64,000 bases of DNA from contig NZ_KB900536.1 of assembly GCF_000378965.1 (NCBI RefSeq), forward strand, positions 755,583 to 819,582, written 5' to 3'. Source of the DNA: Thioalkalivibrio thiocyanodenitrificans ARhD 1 (GTDB lineage: Bacteria > Pseudomonadota > Gammaproteobacteria > Ectothiorhodospirales > Ectothiorhodospiraceae). Shown here piece by piece: positions 19,807 through 28,394 of this stretch. Numbering within the stretch: position 1 is the stretch's first letter; the number at the start of each line of letters is the position of its first letter. The position numbers and the translations under genes are program-made. The notes under the pieces are model-generated. The model was given only the letters and a program-made list of their open reading frames with translations. It searched no databases and was not told the origin of the DNA.

Positions 19807-20733
19807 TCAGCCCAGGGCTTCGGCCACCCGCTCGGCGATCAGGCGGCTCACCCGGGTGTTGGATTCCTCGGTCACGCCGGCGATATGGGGCGTGAGCACC
19901 AGATTGGGCACATCGGCCAGCACACTGCCCGCCGCCAGGGGCTCCTTGTCGAACACGTCCAGCGCGGCGCCGGCCAGATGGCCGTCCTTGAGCGCGCGGG
20001 CCAGGGCGAATTCGTCGATGATACCGCCTCGCGCCGAATTGATGAGCACCGCCCCCCCGCGCATGGCGGCAATGCGTTCTGCATCAAACAGGTTACGGGT
20101 CTCGTCTGTGAGCGGAATGTGCAGGGAGATCACGTCGGACTCGGCCAGCAGCCCGTCCATGTCCAGCAGCCGGGTGCCGGTCTGCGCGAGCACGGGGGCA
20201 TCGGCCTCGATATACGGGTCGTAGGCCACCGTCTCCATGCCGAGGCCCCGGGCCAGCTTCGCTGTGAGCTGACCGATACCGCCAAAACCGGCAAGCCCCA
20301 GTGTCTTGCCGGCCAGTTCACGGCCCCTGGAGAGCGCGGGTCGCGGCCACTCGCCGGCGGCCACCCGGTCACTGGACAGGTAGGCGCCGCGCAGCAGCAT
20401 CATGGCGGTGCAGATCACGTACTCGGCCACGGCCAGCGCATTGGCACCGGTGGCGGGAATCACCTGTACGCCGCGCTCGGCGCAGGCGGGCTGATCGATG
20501 TTGTCCAGCCCCACACCCAGGCGGCCCACCACCTTCAGTCCGGGGGCCTGCTCGAGCAGTTCCGGGCGCACCTGGGTGCGGTTGCGCACGATGAGGGCTT
20601 CGCAATCGGCCAGCAGCGGCGCGAGCTTGTCGGGCTCGTCCACCAGCGTGGGCCCGTAATGGGTGTCCAGACGCGAGGAAAGCCATTCCACCGCGTCGGT
20701 GTCCATGAACTCGGTAATGACGATACGAGGCAT
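19807..20733 (-). CDS. slcC: (S)-sulfolactate dehydrogenase SlcC (D-isomer 2-hydroxyacid dehydrogenase family)
   Basis: A 308-residue protein of the phosphoglycerate-dehydrogenase-like family with the nucleotide fold LGLAGFGGIGQLTAKLA, the catalytic Arg in NSARGG, Glu in DVFDKEP and His in LTPHIAG. In Chromohalobacter salexigens, SlcC is the NAD-dependent (S)-sulfolactate dehydrogenase. The gene is four bases downstream of the sdhA-like stop and clearly part of the leftward run. Confidence 0.85.
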   Translation of the reverse strand: MPRIVITEFMDTDAVEWLSSRLDTHYGPTLVDEPDKLAPLLADCEALIVRNRTQVRPELLEQAPGLKVVGRLGVGLDNIDQPACAERGVQVIPATGANALAVAEYVICTAMMLLRGAYLSSDRVAAGEWPRPALSRGRELAGKTLGLAGFGGIGQLTAKLARGLGMETVAYDPYIEADAPVLAQTGTRLLDMDGLLAESDVISLHIPLTDETRNLFDAERIAAMRGGAVLINSARGGIIDEFALARALKDGHLAGAALDVFDKEPLAAGSVLADVPNLVLTPHIAGVTEESNTRVSRLIAERVAEALG

Positions 20734-20737
20734 TGTT

Positions 20738-22468
20738 TCAGGTTCCTGTGGATTCTTCGGGATTCAGAAGGGACTCACCGGGCGCCACCCGTGTAAAGCG
20801 CACCTGCCCGGTGTCCATGATGAACTGCTCATCCCGGTATCGGATCTGGGTGAATACGGAGCTGCCGAGATCACCGGCGTCCGTGAAATCTTCGCGGTAG
20901 TGGGCGCCGCGGGAGTTCTCGCGCCTGAAGGCCGCCGTGGCGATGGTGCGGCTGACCATGATGAGATTTCGCAGGTTCATCCAGTCGTGCCAGCTCACGT
21001 TGTACGCCCGGCTGCCATTGCCGACGCCGACCTCTTCGAGGCTCCCCGCCAGGTCATCCAACTCGCCCAGGGCGCGCCTGAGGTCCACCTCGTTGCGCAT
21101 GATGCCCACCCGGTCCCACATGATGTCGAAGAGCGATTCCCGCAGGGGCGTGAGATCGCTCATGGGCTTGTCCAGGGGACGCATGCATTCGTCCACCACC
21201 TGTTCGATCACGGCATTGTCCGGATCGCGGAAGGCGCCCTCCCGGGGCACCCACCCGGCCATGCTGTCACCCGCCACCCCGCCGAACACGGTGGAGTTGG
21301 CCACCCCGTTTCCGCCCAGGCGGTTGGCCCCGTGCACGCCGCCGGTGTCCTCGCCCGCGGCGAACAGGCCGGGCATGGCCGTGGTGCAGTCCGGATTGAA
21401 CGTCACGCCGCCCATCATGTAGTGCGCGGTGGGCACCACTTCGACCAGTCCGCCGGCCAGGTCAAAGCCGCAATCGGCACAGCGTTCCACCATGCCCTTG
21501 AATCTTGTGCGCACATCGTCAGGACCCAGATGGCTCATGCGGATATGCACGCCCCCGTTGGGGGTGGTGCGGCCGGCGCGCATCTCGCTGTAGATGCCCC
21601 GGGATACGATGTCGCGGGTGGCACGCTCGGCACGCGCGTCATACTGTTCCATGAAACGCTCACCGTTGCCGTTGAGCAGATGCCCGCCGGCACCGCGCAG
21701 GCCCTCCTCCAGCACGGTCCCGGTCATGCGCGTATGGTCCCCCGCCAGCAGGCCGGTGGGATGGAACTGCACCATCTCCATGTCCCGCAATGCCAGGCCG
21801 GCGCGCAATGCCATGGCCATGCCATCACAGCTCTTGTCGCCGCTGGGGGTATGGTACTTGTACATGGTGGGGCCACCCCCGGTGGCCAGCAGCACGGCGC
21901 GGGCCTGCACGAACCGGAAACCGCCGCTGCGCATGTCGATCATGAGCACGCCGGAGATGCCGGAGCCGTCCTTCGCCGGGACGATCGCAACGGCCCGGTG
22001 CTCCTCCATGCGCTCCACATCCCTGGCCCAGACCTGCTCGGCCAGGCGGTTGATGATCTCGATGCCGGTGAGATCGCCCTTGTGCACGGTGCGGTCAAAG
22101 GTCTGCCCGGCAAAGGCCTTCTGGTGCAGGGAACCGTCCGGATTCCGGTCGAAGAAGCAACCGAGCTCGTTCTCGAGTTCGTGGACCCGCTCGACGGCGG
22201 TGGTGACGAGCTTCCAGGCGAGATCCTGGTCCGGCAGCCACTTGCCGCCCTCGATGGTGTCCATGAAGTGGCGCTCGATGGAATCGCCCGGCGCCAGGGC
22301 CACGTTGTAGCCCCCCTGCACCATGCGCGTGCAGCCGCACTTGCCCAGCAGGCCCTTTACGGCCACGGTGACCTTGAGGTCCGGCGCGGCGCGCTTGGCG
22401 TGCAGGGCGGCGAACAGGCCTGCCCCGCCCGATCCCAGGATCAGGATGTCGGTCTTGACGGTGTCCAT
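20738..22468 (-). CDS. SdhA/FrdA-like flavoprotein, divergent
   Basis: A 576-residue flavoprotein of the succinate dehydrogenase/fumarate reductase family: FAD fold ILILGSGGAGLFAALHA, then MVQFHPTG, GERFMEQY, RDIVSRGI, VVPTAHYMMGGV and HGANRLGGNG. Active-site His, Arg (RDIVSR), His (AHYMMGG) and Arg (GANR) of the family are present. The His that carries covalent FAD (usual RSHT) is Cys46 (GCTRMVQGG), and the loop before LRGAGG differs (TVLEEG for VTEG, with about six extra residues). It is therefore a distant branch, possibly with non-covalent FAD and a different dicarboxylate substrate. The partner subunits are encoded upstream in the same run. Confidence 0.82.
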   Translation of the reverse strand: MDTVKTDILILGSGGAGLFAALHAKRAAPDLKVTVAVKGLLGKCGCTRMVQGGYNVALAPGDSIERHFMDTIEGGKWLPDQDLAWKLVTTAVERVHELENELGCFFDRNPDGSLHQKAFAGQTFDRTVHKGDLTGIEIINRLAEQVWARDVERMEEHRAVAIVPAKDGSGISGVLMIDMRSGGFRFVQARAVLLATGGGPTMYKYHTPSGDKSCDGMAMALRAGLALRDMEMVQFHPTGLLAGDHTRMTGTVLEEGLRGAGGHLLNGNGERFMEQYDARAERATRDIVSRGIYSEMRAGRTTPNGGVHIRMSHLGPDDVRTRFKGMVERCADCGFDLAGGLVEVVPTAHYMMGGVTFNPDCTTAMPGLFAAGEDTGGVHGANRLGGNGVANSTVFGGVAGDSMAGWVPREGAFRDPDNAVIEQVVDECMRPLDKPMSDLTPLRESLFDIMWDRVGIMRNEVDLRRALGELDDLAGSLEEVGVGNGSRAYNVSWHDWMNLRNLIMVSRTIATAAFRRENSRGAHYREDFTDAGDLGSSVFTQIRYRDEQFIMDTGQVRFTRVAPGESLLNPEESTGT

Positions 22469-22510
22469 GAAGCCCTCTTCCGGTGACAGTGAATGGGTTT
22501 GAACCAGCGG

Positions 22511-23125
22511 CTACCTGGAGGCGACGCCCAGGCTCGCCAGCACTGCGTCACGCCGTTTGGCTCCTTCCTCGCGCACATGGTCGTAGAGACTGTTGCCGGT
22601 GCTGTCCATGGCCACAAGAAGCGGGCCGAATCCCTTGATGCGGAACTTCCACAGGGACTCCGGGTTGAGATCGTCCAGATCCACGTCCTCGATGGCCTCC
22701 ACCCAGGTGGTCTCGAGCGCCGCGGTTCCACCCACGATGGCGAGATACACGCCGCCCAGATCCTGGAACGCCTGCAGCGAGTCATTGAGCAGTCCGCCCT
22801 TGCCGATGATCATGCGCACCCCGTACTGCTCCATGAGCGGTCGGGTGAAGCGTTCCATGCGTGCGCTGGTGGTCGTGCCGATGCACACCGGTGCATAACC
22901 GGCCGGATACTCATCGCTCTTCTCCACCTTGCGCACGTTGGGCGCGGTGTGGATGACCGCGTGGCCGTTGAGGTCAAAGTGCGTGGTGCGCCCCCGGTCG
23001 AACATGTGGATCTGGGTGGCGTCGCGGATCCCGAACAGGGTCCCGTTGAGGGTGACCGTGTCGTTCACACGCCAACTGCGGATGGTCTCCTCGGAGACCG
23101 GGGTTGTGATGTCGTGATGTGCCAT
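22511..23125 (-). CDS. Class I fumarase/tartrate dehydratase beta subunit-like
   Basis: A 204-residue protein matching the C-terminal (beta) half of iron-sulfur fumarases: TLFGIRDATQIHMF, GTTTSARMERFT, MIIGKGGL. With the alpha subunit it would hydrate fumarate or a related unsaturated dicarboxylate. GGAG lies seven bases before the ATG. The gene follows the alpha subunit after ten bases, so the two are produced together. Substrate specificity between fumarate, tartrate, mesaconate-like and other acids cannot be read here. Confidence 0.85.
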   Translation of the reverse strand: MAHHDITTPVSEETIRSWRVNDTVTLNGTLFGIRDATQIHMFDRGRTTHFDLNGHAVIHTAPNVRKVEKSDEYPAGYAPVCIGTTTSARMERFTRPLMEQYGVRMIIGKGGLLNDSLQAFQDLGGVYLAIVGGTAALETTWVEAIEDVDLDDLNPESLWKFRIKGFGPLLVAMDSTGNSLYDHVREEGAKRRDAVLASLGVASR

Positions 23126-23135
23126 TTGCGTGCTC

Positions 23136-24011
23136 CTAGAAGCCGTAGGTAACGCCTTCCGGCGTGAACCGGGCCGAGGCCCGGCGCGCGGAATGGCATT
23201 GCATGTTGACGGCCACCGGATTCATGGTGATGTGGGTCGCGGCCAGTTCCACGTGCACGGCAAAAGCCGTCGAATCGCCGCCCAGACCCTGGGCGCCCAC
23301 ACCCAGCTCGTTGACCACCGCCGAGAGTTCCTCCTCGAGCTTGCGCCCCTCGGGATCCTGGCAGTGGGAGCCCAGCGGACGGGTGGCGGCCATCTTGGCC
23401 ATGTGCACGCACAGTTCCGAGGTGCCGCCCACGCCCACACCCACGATGGTGGGCGGGCAGGTCTTGCCGCCCGCTTCCAGCACGCGATCGACCACGAACG
23501 CCTTCACCGCGTCGATGCCTTCCGCCGGAATCGCCATGCGCAGCCAGGAATTGTTCTCTGAGCCGCTGCCCTTGGGGATCATCTCCAGGCGCAGTTCATC
23601 GCTGGTGTCGTCAAAGTCGAAATGGATCACCGGCACCCGCACGCCCGTGGAAGTGTGGTTGTTCTTCCGGGTCAGGGGATGCACCACGGAGGACCGCAGC
23701 GGATGTTCCGTGGTGGCCCGCTCGCAACCCCTGCGAATGGCTTCCTTCAGCATGGCCCCGTCGAACTGCACGTTGCGGCCGACGATGACATTGTAGATGG
23801 GCACGCCCGTGTCCTGGCACAGCAGGTTGTCGGTATCCTCGGCGACGGCGATATTCTGGATCATCGTGCCGAGCACCGCCTTGCCGGTATCGGAGGTCTC
23901 CCGCTCGCTGAGCCGGTCAAATCCTTCCTTGATATCGGGAGGAAGGACCTTGAGGGCGCGGATGTAGAGTTCCCTCGCGGCCTCCTCCACAGCATTCGGA
24001 TCGATGTTCAT
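23136..24011 (-). CDS. Class I fumarase/tartrate dehydratase alpha subunit-like
   Basis: A 291-residue protein. The start at 24011 is set by GGAG nine bases upstream and by the family N-terminus. It carries the three iron-sulfur Cys positions in LLCQDTG, GTSELC and NMQCHSARR, together with IPKGSGSENNSW and GAQGLGGDSTA. This is the alpha subunit of heteromeric oxygen-sensitive hydratases. It is followed by its beta subunit and, after that, by the SdhA-like gene, an arrangement suggesting successive steps on one dicarboxylate. Confidence 0.87.
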   Translation of the reverse strand: MNIDPNAVEEAARELYIRALKVLPPDIKEGFDRLSERETSDTGKAVLGTMIQNIAVAEDTDNLLCQDTGVPIYNVIVGRNVQFDGAMLKEAIRRGCERATTEHPLRSSVVHPLTRKNNHTSTGVRVPVIHFDFDDTSDELRLEMIPKGSGSENNSWLRMAIPAEGIDAVKAFVVDRVLEAGGKTCPPTIVGVGVGGTSELCVHMAKMAATRPLGSHCQDPEGRKLEEELSAVVNELGVGAQGLGGDSTAFAVHVELAATHITMNPVAVNMQCHSARRASARFTPEGVTYGF

Positions 24012-24197
24012 GTGTGTGACTCCATCTTTCTCTCGGGGCCCGCCGGCGCATCCGGCGTACGGCCCATCGGTGAATCGCCCTGCACCGGCCGTGCATGCGG
24101 CCAGGCGCGCAGGGTCCTGACAGTCTCGCGGTCTGGTGCCTTCATGGAGCGCCCCATGGGCGCCCGAACGCACCGGATCACCTTTTCAACCCTGCGG

Positions 24198-24935
24198 TCA
24201 GATCAACAGCAGGGCGCCGGAGACGATGAACAGCCCCAGCATCAATCGGCGGAATCCGGCCTCGCTGGTGCGCTGAAACAACTGCAGGCCGATATAGCCG
24301 CCGGCGGCCACGAACGGCACGCACCACAGGATGTCGTAGAGGGTCTGCCTGCCGAGTGTGCCGGTACCGCCGAACCACGCCAGCGTATAGAGATGAACCA
24401 GCAGCACGTAGGGCTGGAACACCCCCCGCTGCTCCTGGGCGCTCCAGCCGCGAAGCCCGCACCAGAGGCTGGGGAATACCCCGTTCAGGCTCGTGGAGCC
24501 GCCCATGAAACCACCCAGCCCGCCGACGCCGGCATCCAGTACCCTGCCCGTGCGGCGGGACAGCGGCAGCACCGGCATCGCCGCCCGGCTGAGCATATAC
24601 AGACTGTAGACGATCAGCAGCGCCCCCACAGTCTGGCGGATCAGGGCCGGATCCACGTGCCGCAGCGCCGCCACGCCCAGGGGCACCCCCAGCGCCGCGC
24701 CGATCAGGAACGGATTCAGACGCTTCATGTCCACGGAGGACCACAGCCGCCAGATGAGCGCGAGGTTCAATACCGTCGAACAAAGGATCACCAGGGGCAC
24801 GGCCCGTTCCGGGGAGATGGCATGCAGCCAGATGGCCATGCCCACCAGCCCGAAGGCGAAGCCCGAGGCGCCGGCTGCCAGCGAGGCCGCGAAGGCCCCG
24901 AAGGTCAGCACCGTCAACTCAAACCACATAGGCAA
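24198..24935 (-). CDS. TauE/SafE family sulfite exporter-like membrane protein
   Basis: A 245-residue protein with about seven or eight transmembrane segments and the internal repeat pattern of the family (AASLAAGASGFAFGLVGMA, GGLGGFMGGSTSLNGVFPSLW). TauE-type carriers export sulfite produced by desulfonation, and related genes accompany suyAB in known sulfolactate degraders. The start lies 17 bases inside the end of the preceding membrane anchor gene, so they are translationally linked. Confidence 0.85.
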   Translation of the reverse strand: MPMWFELTVLTFGAFAASLAAGASGFAFGLVGMAIWLHAISPERAVPLVILCSTVLNLALIWRLWSSVDMKRLNPFLIGAALGVPLGVAALRHVDPALIRQTVGALLIVYSLYMLSRAAMPVLPLSRRTGRVLDAGVGGLGGFMGGSTSLNGVFPSLWCGLRGWSAQEQRGVFQPYVLLVHLYTLAWFGGTGTLGRQTLYDILWCVPFVAAGGYIGLQLFQRTSEAGFRRLMLGLFIVSGALLLI

Positions 24936-25263
24936 AGACCACGCCGGCGATGACCGTCAGTCCGGCGGCCACTGCCAGCAGGTCTTTCTGCCACCCGCGC
25001 CAGGCGAGGAACTCAAGCGCCATGAGACGCAATCCGCCGGTCAGGTGGGCGGCCAGCAGAATCACCAGGCCGGCTTCGGCAAACTTCACCAGAGGCCGGT
25101 CGGCCCAGGCGAAAAACTCATCCATGCGTGCCGCCTCGTTCAACGCCATGCCCAGCACCCAGAAATGGAACGGCAGGAACAGGGTCAACACGATGCCCGA
25201 GATCCGATGCACCAGGAAGGCCCACCAGGCCGGATGATTGCGCGCACGCCAGTCGGTCTTCAT
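24919..25263 (-). CDS. SDH-like membrane anchor/cytochrome b subunit (second)
   Basis: A 114-residue protein with three transmembrane segments; the start at 25263 is where homologous sequence begins (MKTDWRARNHPAWWAFLVHR). It has the family pattern LVHRISGIVL, FLPFHFW and AAHLTGGLRLM, whose His residues could bind heme b. It overlaps the preceding anchor gene by four bases. It would pass electrons from the flavoprotein and iron-sulfur subunits to quinone. Confidence 0.82.
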   Translation of the reverse strand: MKTDWRARNHPAWWAFLVHRISGIVLTLFLPFHFWVLGMALNEAARMDEFFAWADRPLVKFAEAGLVILLAAHLTGGLRLMALEFLAWRGWQKDLLAVAAGLTVIAGVVFAYVV

Positions 25264-25598
25264 GCGAACACCCCCCAGACGGCGCGCATGCCCCAGATGC
25301 CAAGGGCGAGCGCGAGAATCACCAGCAGGATGTCGACCCAGGCACCGCGCCGGCCCAGCCATTCATCCAGAACGGCGCGCATGCCCACTGGCGCGTGTAC
25401 GACCACCGCCAAAAGGAACACCACGTAGAACAGGAACCAGAGCCAGTTGCCCTGGGTACGCTCCAGGATGGCGGCCGCCGACAGGTCACCCCGCATGGCG
25501 ACGATGATGGTCACCAGGTGAATGAACACGCACACGCCCAGCACCATGGCGCTGATGCGCTGAGCCGCCCACAATCGCGCCTGGGTGCCGGTTCTCAC
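25260..25598 (-). CDS. SDH-like membrane anchor/cytochrome b subunit (first)
   Basis: A 112-residue three-helix protein with AAQRISAMVLGVCVFIHLVTI and FLLAVVVHAPVGMRAVLDEW, typical of succinate dehydrogenase anchors, with two candidate heme-ligand His residues. It overlaps the iron-sulfur subunit gene by four bases and the second anchor by four bases, giving order B-C-D. The A subunit gene is displaced 3 kb downstream, after the exporter and fumarase genes, which is unusual for sdh operons. Confidence 0.82.
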   Translation of the reverse strand: MRTGTQARLWAAQRISAMVLGVCVFIHLVTIIVAMRGDLSAAAILERTQGNWLWFLFYVVFLLAVVVHAPVGMRAVLDEWLGRRGAWVDILLVILALALGIWGMRAVWGVFA

Positions 25599-26311
25599 AG
25601 ATCACCCCGCAGCGCCGCCTTCATGACGGCGCGTTTGAGTCCGGCAATCCCGGCGGTGGGGGAAATGTGCTTCGGGCAGCGTTCCGTACAACTTACATGG
25701 GTATGGCAGGCGAGGCAGCCGGCGTCGTCTCCCACGGCGCGCAGGCGCTCGTTGCGGGCACCGTCACGCTCATCGTTGATCAGAGTCCAGGCGCGATTGA
25801 GCGCGGCCGGGCCAAGGTAATCGGGCCGCCACTGCACCACGTCGCAGGACGCGTAGCACACGCCGCAGCCGATGCACTCGATGCCGGCATCGGCATTCCT
25901 GCGTTCCGGGGAATCCGGCCTGACCCGGGCGAAAGGGTCCTCGCGGGTGGCGGTGGGATGGAACTGCCCACGCGCCCTCGCCCACTTGTCGAAAAACGCC
26001 GACATGTCCGTGACCAGGTCACGGACAACCGGCAGGTGCGCCAGGGGCGCCAGTTCCAGTGCGCCGTCCTTTGCCACCTTGGAGACATGGGTCCGGCAGG
26101 TCCATCGGGCCACGCCGTTGACGGTCATGGCACAGGAGCCGCACATGCCCACCCGGCAGGCGAAACGGTACGCAAGCGTGGGGTCCATGTGACGCTGAAT
26201 GTGGCTCACCACATCCAGCACGGTCTGGCTCTCGAGCCGCGGCACCTCGAATGTCTGGTACTCGCCCTGCTCGTCTCCCCGCCACACGCGGACCTGCAGG
26301 ATATCCGACAT
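25595..26311 (-). CDS. SDH/FRD-like iron-sulfur subunit
   Basis: A 238-residue protein. I choose the ATG at 26311, preceded by GGAG at ten bases, over an upstream ATG without a ribosome site. A [2Fe-2S] ferredoxin domain (ACRVGMCGSCAMTVNG plus WTC) is followed by a C-terminal two-cluster domain (CIGCGVCYASC, CLACHTHVSCTERCP). All cluster ligands are present. It links the flavoprotein to the membrane anchors. Confidence 0.9.
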   Translation of the reverse strand: MSDILQVRVWRGDEQGEYQTFEVPRLESQTVLDVVSHIQRHMDPTLAYRFACRVGMCGSCAMTVNGVARWTCRTHVSKVAKDGALELAPLAHLPVVRDLVTDMSAFFDKWARARGQFHPTATREDPFARVRPDSPERRNADAGIECIGCGVCYASCDVVQWRPDYLGPAALNRAWTLINDERDGARNERLRAVGDDAGCLACHTHVSCTERCPKHISPTAGIAGLKRAVMKAALRGDL

Positions 26312-26399
26312 GGAAAATGACTCCGGATGGTGACTGGAACGGGCCACGCAAGAACAGCCGGCCTGACCACATGACGGGCCAGGCCGGTGTACAGCGTGC

Positions 26400-27563
26400 T
26401 TACGCGCTTCGGTACAAGCGCGTCAGGACGAACTCACGATGACCCAGGGCCTCGGCCGCGGTCATGCGGCCATTGGCGGTGCGGATCATGCACTCGAGCA
26501 GGGCCTGACCCGCGTCGTCCATGTTCATGGTCTTCTGCAGCAGACCCGTGACGTCCACGTCCACGTGTTCGCTCATGGTGCGCACCGTGCGGGGGTTGGC
26601 CGTGATCTTGATCACCGGCACGATCGGGTTGCCAATCACGTTGCCCTGCCCCGTGGGGAAGAAGTGCACCACGTAACCGCCGGCGGCCACGAGGGTGACC
26701 ATCTCGGCCGCAGCGGATGAAGAGTCCATGAAGAACAGACCGTCACCCTTGGGCTCCTCGGCGGGCTCCAGCACCCCGTGCACCTTGCACTTCTTGCCGA
26801 TCTTCTGGATGTTGCCCAGGGCCTTCTCCTCGATGGTGGTCAGACCACCCTCGATATTGCCCTTGGTGGGCTGGGAGTCGGACAGGTCGTTGGTCTTGTT
26901 CTCGTTGATGAAATCGTTGTAGGCGCTCCAGGTGGCCATGAAGTGATCCGCCACCTCCTTGCTGATGCAGCGATCGCGCACCAGGTGTTCGCCGCCGGTG
27001 ATCTCGGAGGTCTCCCCGAACACCAGGGTGTTGCCGTTCTCATAGAGCCGGTCGAAGGCCGCGCCGACACAGGGGTTGGCACCCAGGCCGGAGGTGGTGT
27101 CGGACTCGCCGCACTTGGTGGACACCCACAGTTCCTTGATGGGGCACGGCTCGCGTTGCAGCTCGCTGGCCCACTGCACGAACTCCTTCGCCTTGCGGGA
27201 GGCGGCGGCGATGGTGTTGATATCGCCATTCTGTTCGATGCTGAAACCGGCAACCGGCTTGCCGCTCTCGGCAATGCCGTCGACCACCTTCTGGGTCCAG
27301 CCGGGTTCGATGCCGATGACCACCACGGCGGCCACGTTGGGGTTGCGCCCGGTGCCAATCAGGGTGCGGAAGTGAAGTTCCAGATCCTTGCCGAACTGCA
27401 GGCGGCCATAGGGATGCGGCAACGCCAGGGTGCCCTTGATGTTGTTCGCAACGGCCTCACTGGCGGCATTGGACAGATCGTCGAGGGGAAGGATGATCAC
27501 GTGGTTGCGGACACCCACGCGGCCGTTCTCACGGCGATAACCGAGAATTGTCTGATCAAGCAT
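26400..27563 (-). CDS. suyB: 3-sulfolactate sulfo-lyase large subunit SuyB
   Basis: A 387-residue protein of the UxaA/altronate dehydratase family ([57 protein letters not shown]). With SuyA it cleaves 3-sulfolactate into pyruvate and sulfite. The ATG at 27563 follows GGTGG at eight bases; a GTG at 27575 is the alternative and would overlap suyA. Other UxaA-family dehydratases look similar, but the surrounding slcC, comC, cuyA and TauE genes make SuyB the best reading. Confidence 0.88.
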   Translation of the reverse strand: MLDQTILGYRRENGRVGVRNHVIILPLDDLSNAASEAVANNIKGTLALPHPYGRLQFGKDLELHFRTLIGTGRNPNVAAVVVIGIEPGWTQKVVDGIAESGKPVAGFSIEQNGDINTIAAASRKAKEFVQWASELQREPCPIKELWVSTKCGESDTTSGLGANPCVGAAFDRLYENGNTLVFGETSEITGGEHLVRDRCISKEVADHFMATWSAYNDFINENKTNDLSDSQPTKGNIEGGLTTIEEKALGNIQKIGKKCKVHGVLEPAEEPKGDGLFFMDSSSAAAEMVTLVAAGGYVVHFFPTGQGNVIGNPIVPVIKITANPRTVRTMSEHVDVDVTGLLQKTMNMDDAGQALLECMIRTANGRMTAAEALGHREFVLTRLYRSA

Positions 27564-27568
27564 GTGTG

Positions 27569-27850
27569 TTACCACCGTTTCGTCTTGAGGTTGTGAACAT
27601 GCACGTGCTCGCCTGCCTGGGCAGGCTTCACCATGCGCCCGATGTCCGTGCTGTACTTGATGACGGTGTCACCGTCAGCCAAGTCGCGGATCGCGAATTT
27701 ATGGCCAATGGGGATGTCGTTACGGACCTTGACCTTGAGGTCCTTGTCCTGGTCCATGATCCAGCCATTGACCTCCTGGCCGGCCTTGACCCCCTCAACC
27801 ACGACGACCCCCACTGAGTCGTTCTGGTCATGAACGATGAAATGAATCAT
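27569..27850 (-). CDS. suyA: 3-sulfolactate sulfo-lyase small subunit SuyA
   Basis: A 93-residue SAF-domain protein ([32 protein letters not shown]), matching the small subunit of SuyAB. The start at 27850 has a near-perfect ribosome site (GGAGG, five bases upstream); longer readings of the frame lack one. It is the first gene of the leftward run and therefore marks where regulation acts. Confidence 0.9.
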   Translation of the reverse strand: MIHFIVHDQNDSVGVVVVEGVKAGQEVNGWIMDQDKDLKVKVRNDIPIGHKFAIRDLADGDTVIKYSTDIGRMVKPAQAGEHVHVHNLKTKRW

Positions 27851-27987
27851 GTTTCCTCCGGTACCTGGCGTTGTACAGTTGATGCCCTTCCGCATGAAAA
27901 TCACCGTCCGGGCACCGCCATTTCTGGCGGTGCAGCCCCGGTTCGGCGGCGGCATTCCGACAAGCGTAGTACGCCTCGAAAAATAAT

Positions 27988-28004
27988 TCAACTATATGAC
28001 CTAG
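27988..28004 (+). promoter_or_regulatory. 17-bp putative operator, copy 1
   Basis: TCAACTATATGACCTAG, identical to the copy at 28178-28194 and in the same orientation. It lies 138 bases upstream of the suyA start, where the leftward promoter is expected (TATAGT on the minus strand at 27991-27996 is a -10 candidate). The obvious candidate protein is the GntR regulator encoded at 32740-33492. Confidence 0.65.
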
Positions 28005-28160
28005 CTGAGTAAGGTGATTTTGTGCTCAGGCCCCGGATTTCCCCCGCTCTTGGCCCCGGTGAAGGGTCGCAGTCAGATATCTCGGTAATTCGTTGGATCC
28101 CTGTCTACACTTGCAATTCGGGCCGCCACGCATGAGGCCGCCCGGTTCACCGGGTCCGGA

Positions 28161-28188
28161 TTGACAAAACAAACATATCAACTATATG
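28161..28188 (+). promoter_or_regulatory. Putative sigma-70 promoter for the TTT transporter operon
   Basis: TTGACA at 28161-28166 and TATATG at 28183-28188 with a 16-base spacer. The -10 element lies inside the second copy of the 17-bp repeat, so a protein bound there would block RNA polymerase. Transcription would begin near 28195, leaving a 200-base leader before the first gene. Confidence 0.6.
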
Positions 28189-28194
28189 ACCTAG
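28178..28194 (+). promoter_or_regulatory. 17-bp putative operator, copy 2
   Basis: This second exact copy of TCAACTATATGACCTAG is 190 bases from the first. It overlaps the -10 region of the rightward promoter, which favours a repressor site. Confidence 0.65.
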
Positions 28195-28394
28195 ACTTGT
28201 TAAATGACTCGTGCTAGCTTCCAAAAACCCGTGCACCGGGGATAAAAAGCCCATAGGGAAAACGAGGAAGGATCCTGCATGCCGCGATCCATTGGTTTTC
28301 GGGATCTCACCGGGGCCCTGGCAATCGGCATGCGCAGGTATCAATCAAAAGACGGTTGGCAAACCATCGAGAAGAATGTAACTGGAGGAAAACC

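Larger units (their letters stand above)
27851..28394. other. Divergent control region between suyA and the TTT transporter operon
   Basis: 544 bases without a gene, separating the leftward catabolic run from the rightward transport run. It holds two exact copies of a 17-bp AT-rich element (27988-28004 and 28178-28194), the second overlapping a likely sigma-70 promoter for the rightward operon, and about 200 bases of leader before the binding-protein gene. The region is distinctly more AT-rich than its neighbours around 27980-28020 and 28160-28220. Confidence 0.8.

Noticed and set aside
20663-22486. A 607-codon plus-strand frame
   Set aside because: Antisense to the SdhA-like gene and to the slcC start; no recognisable features.
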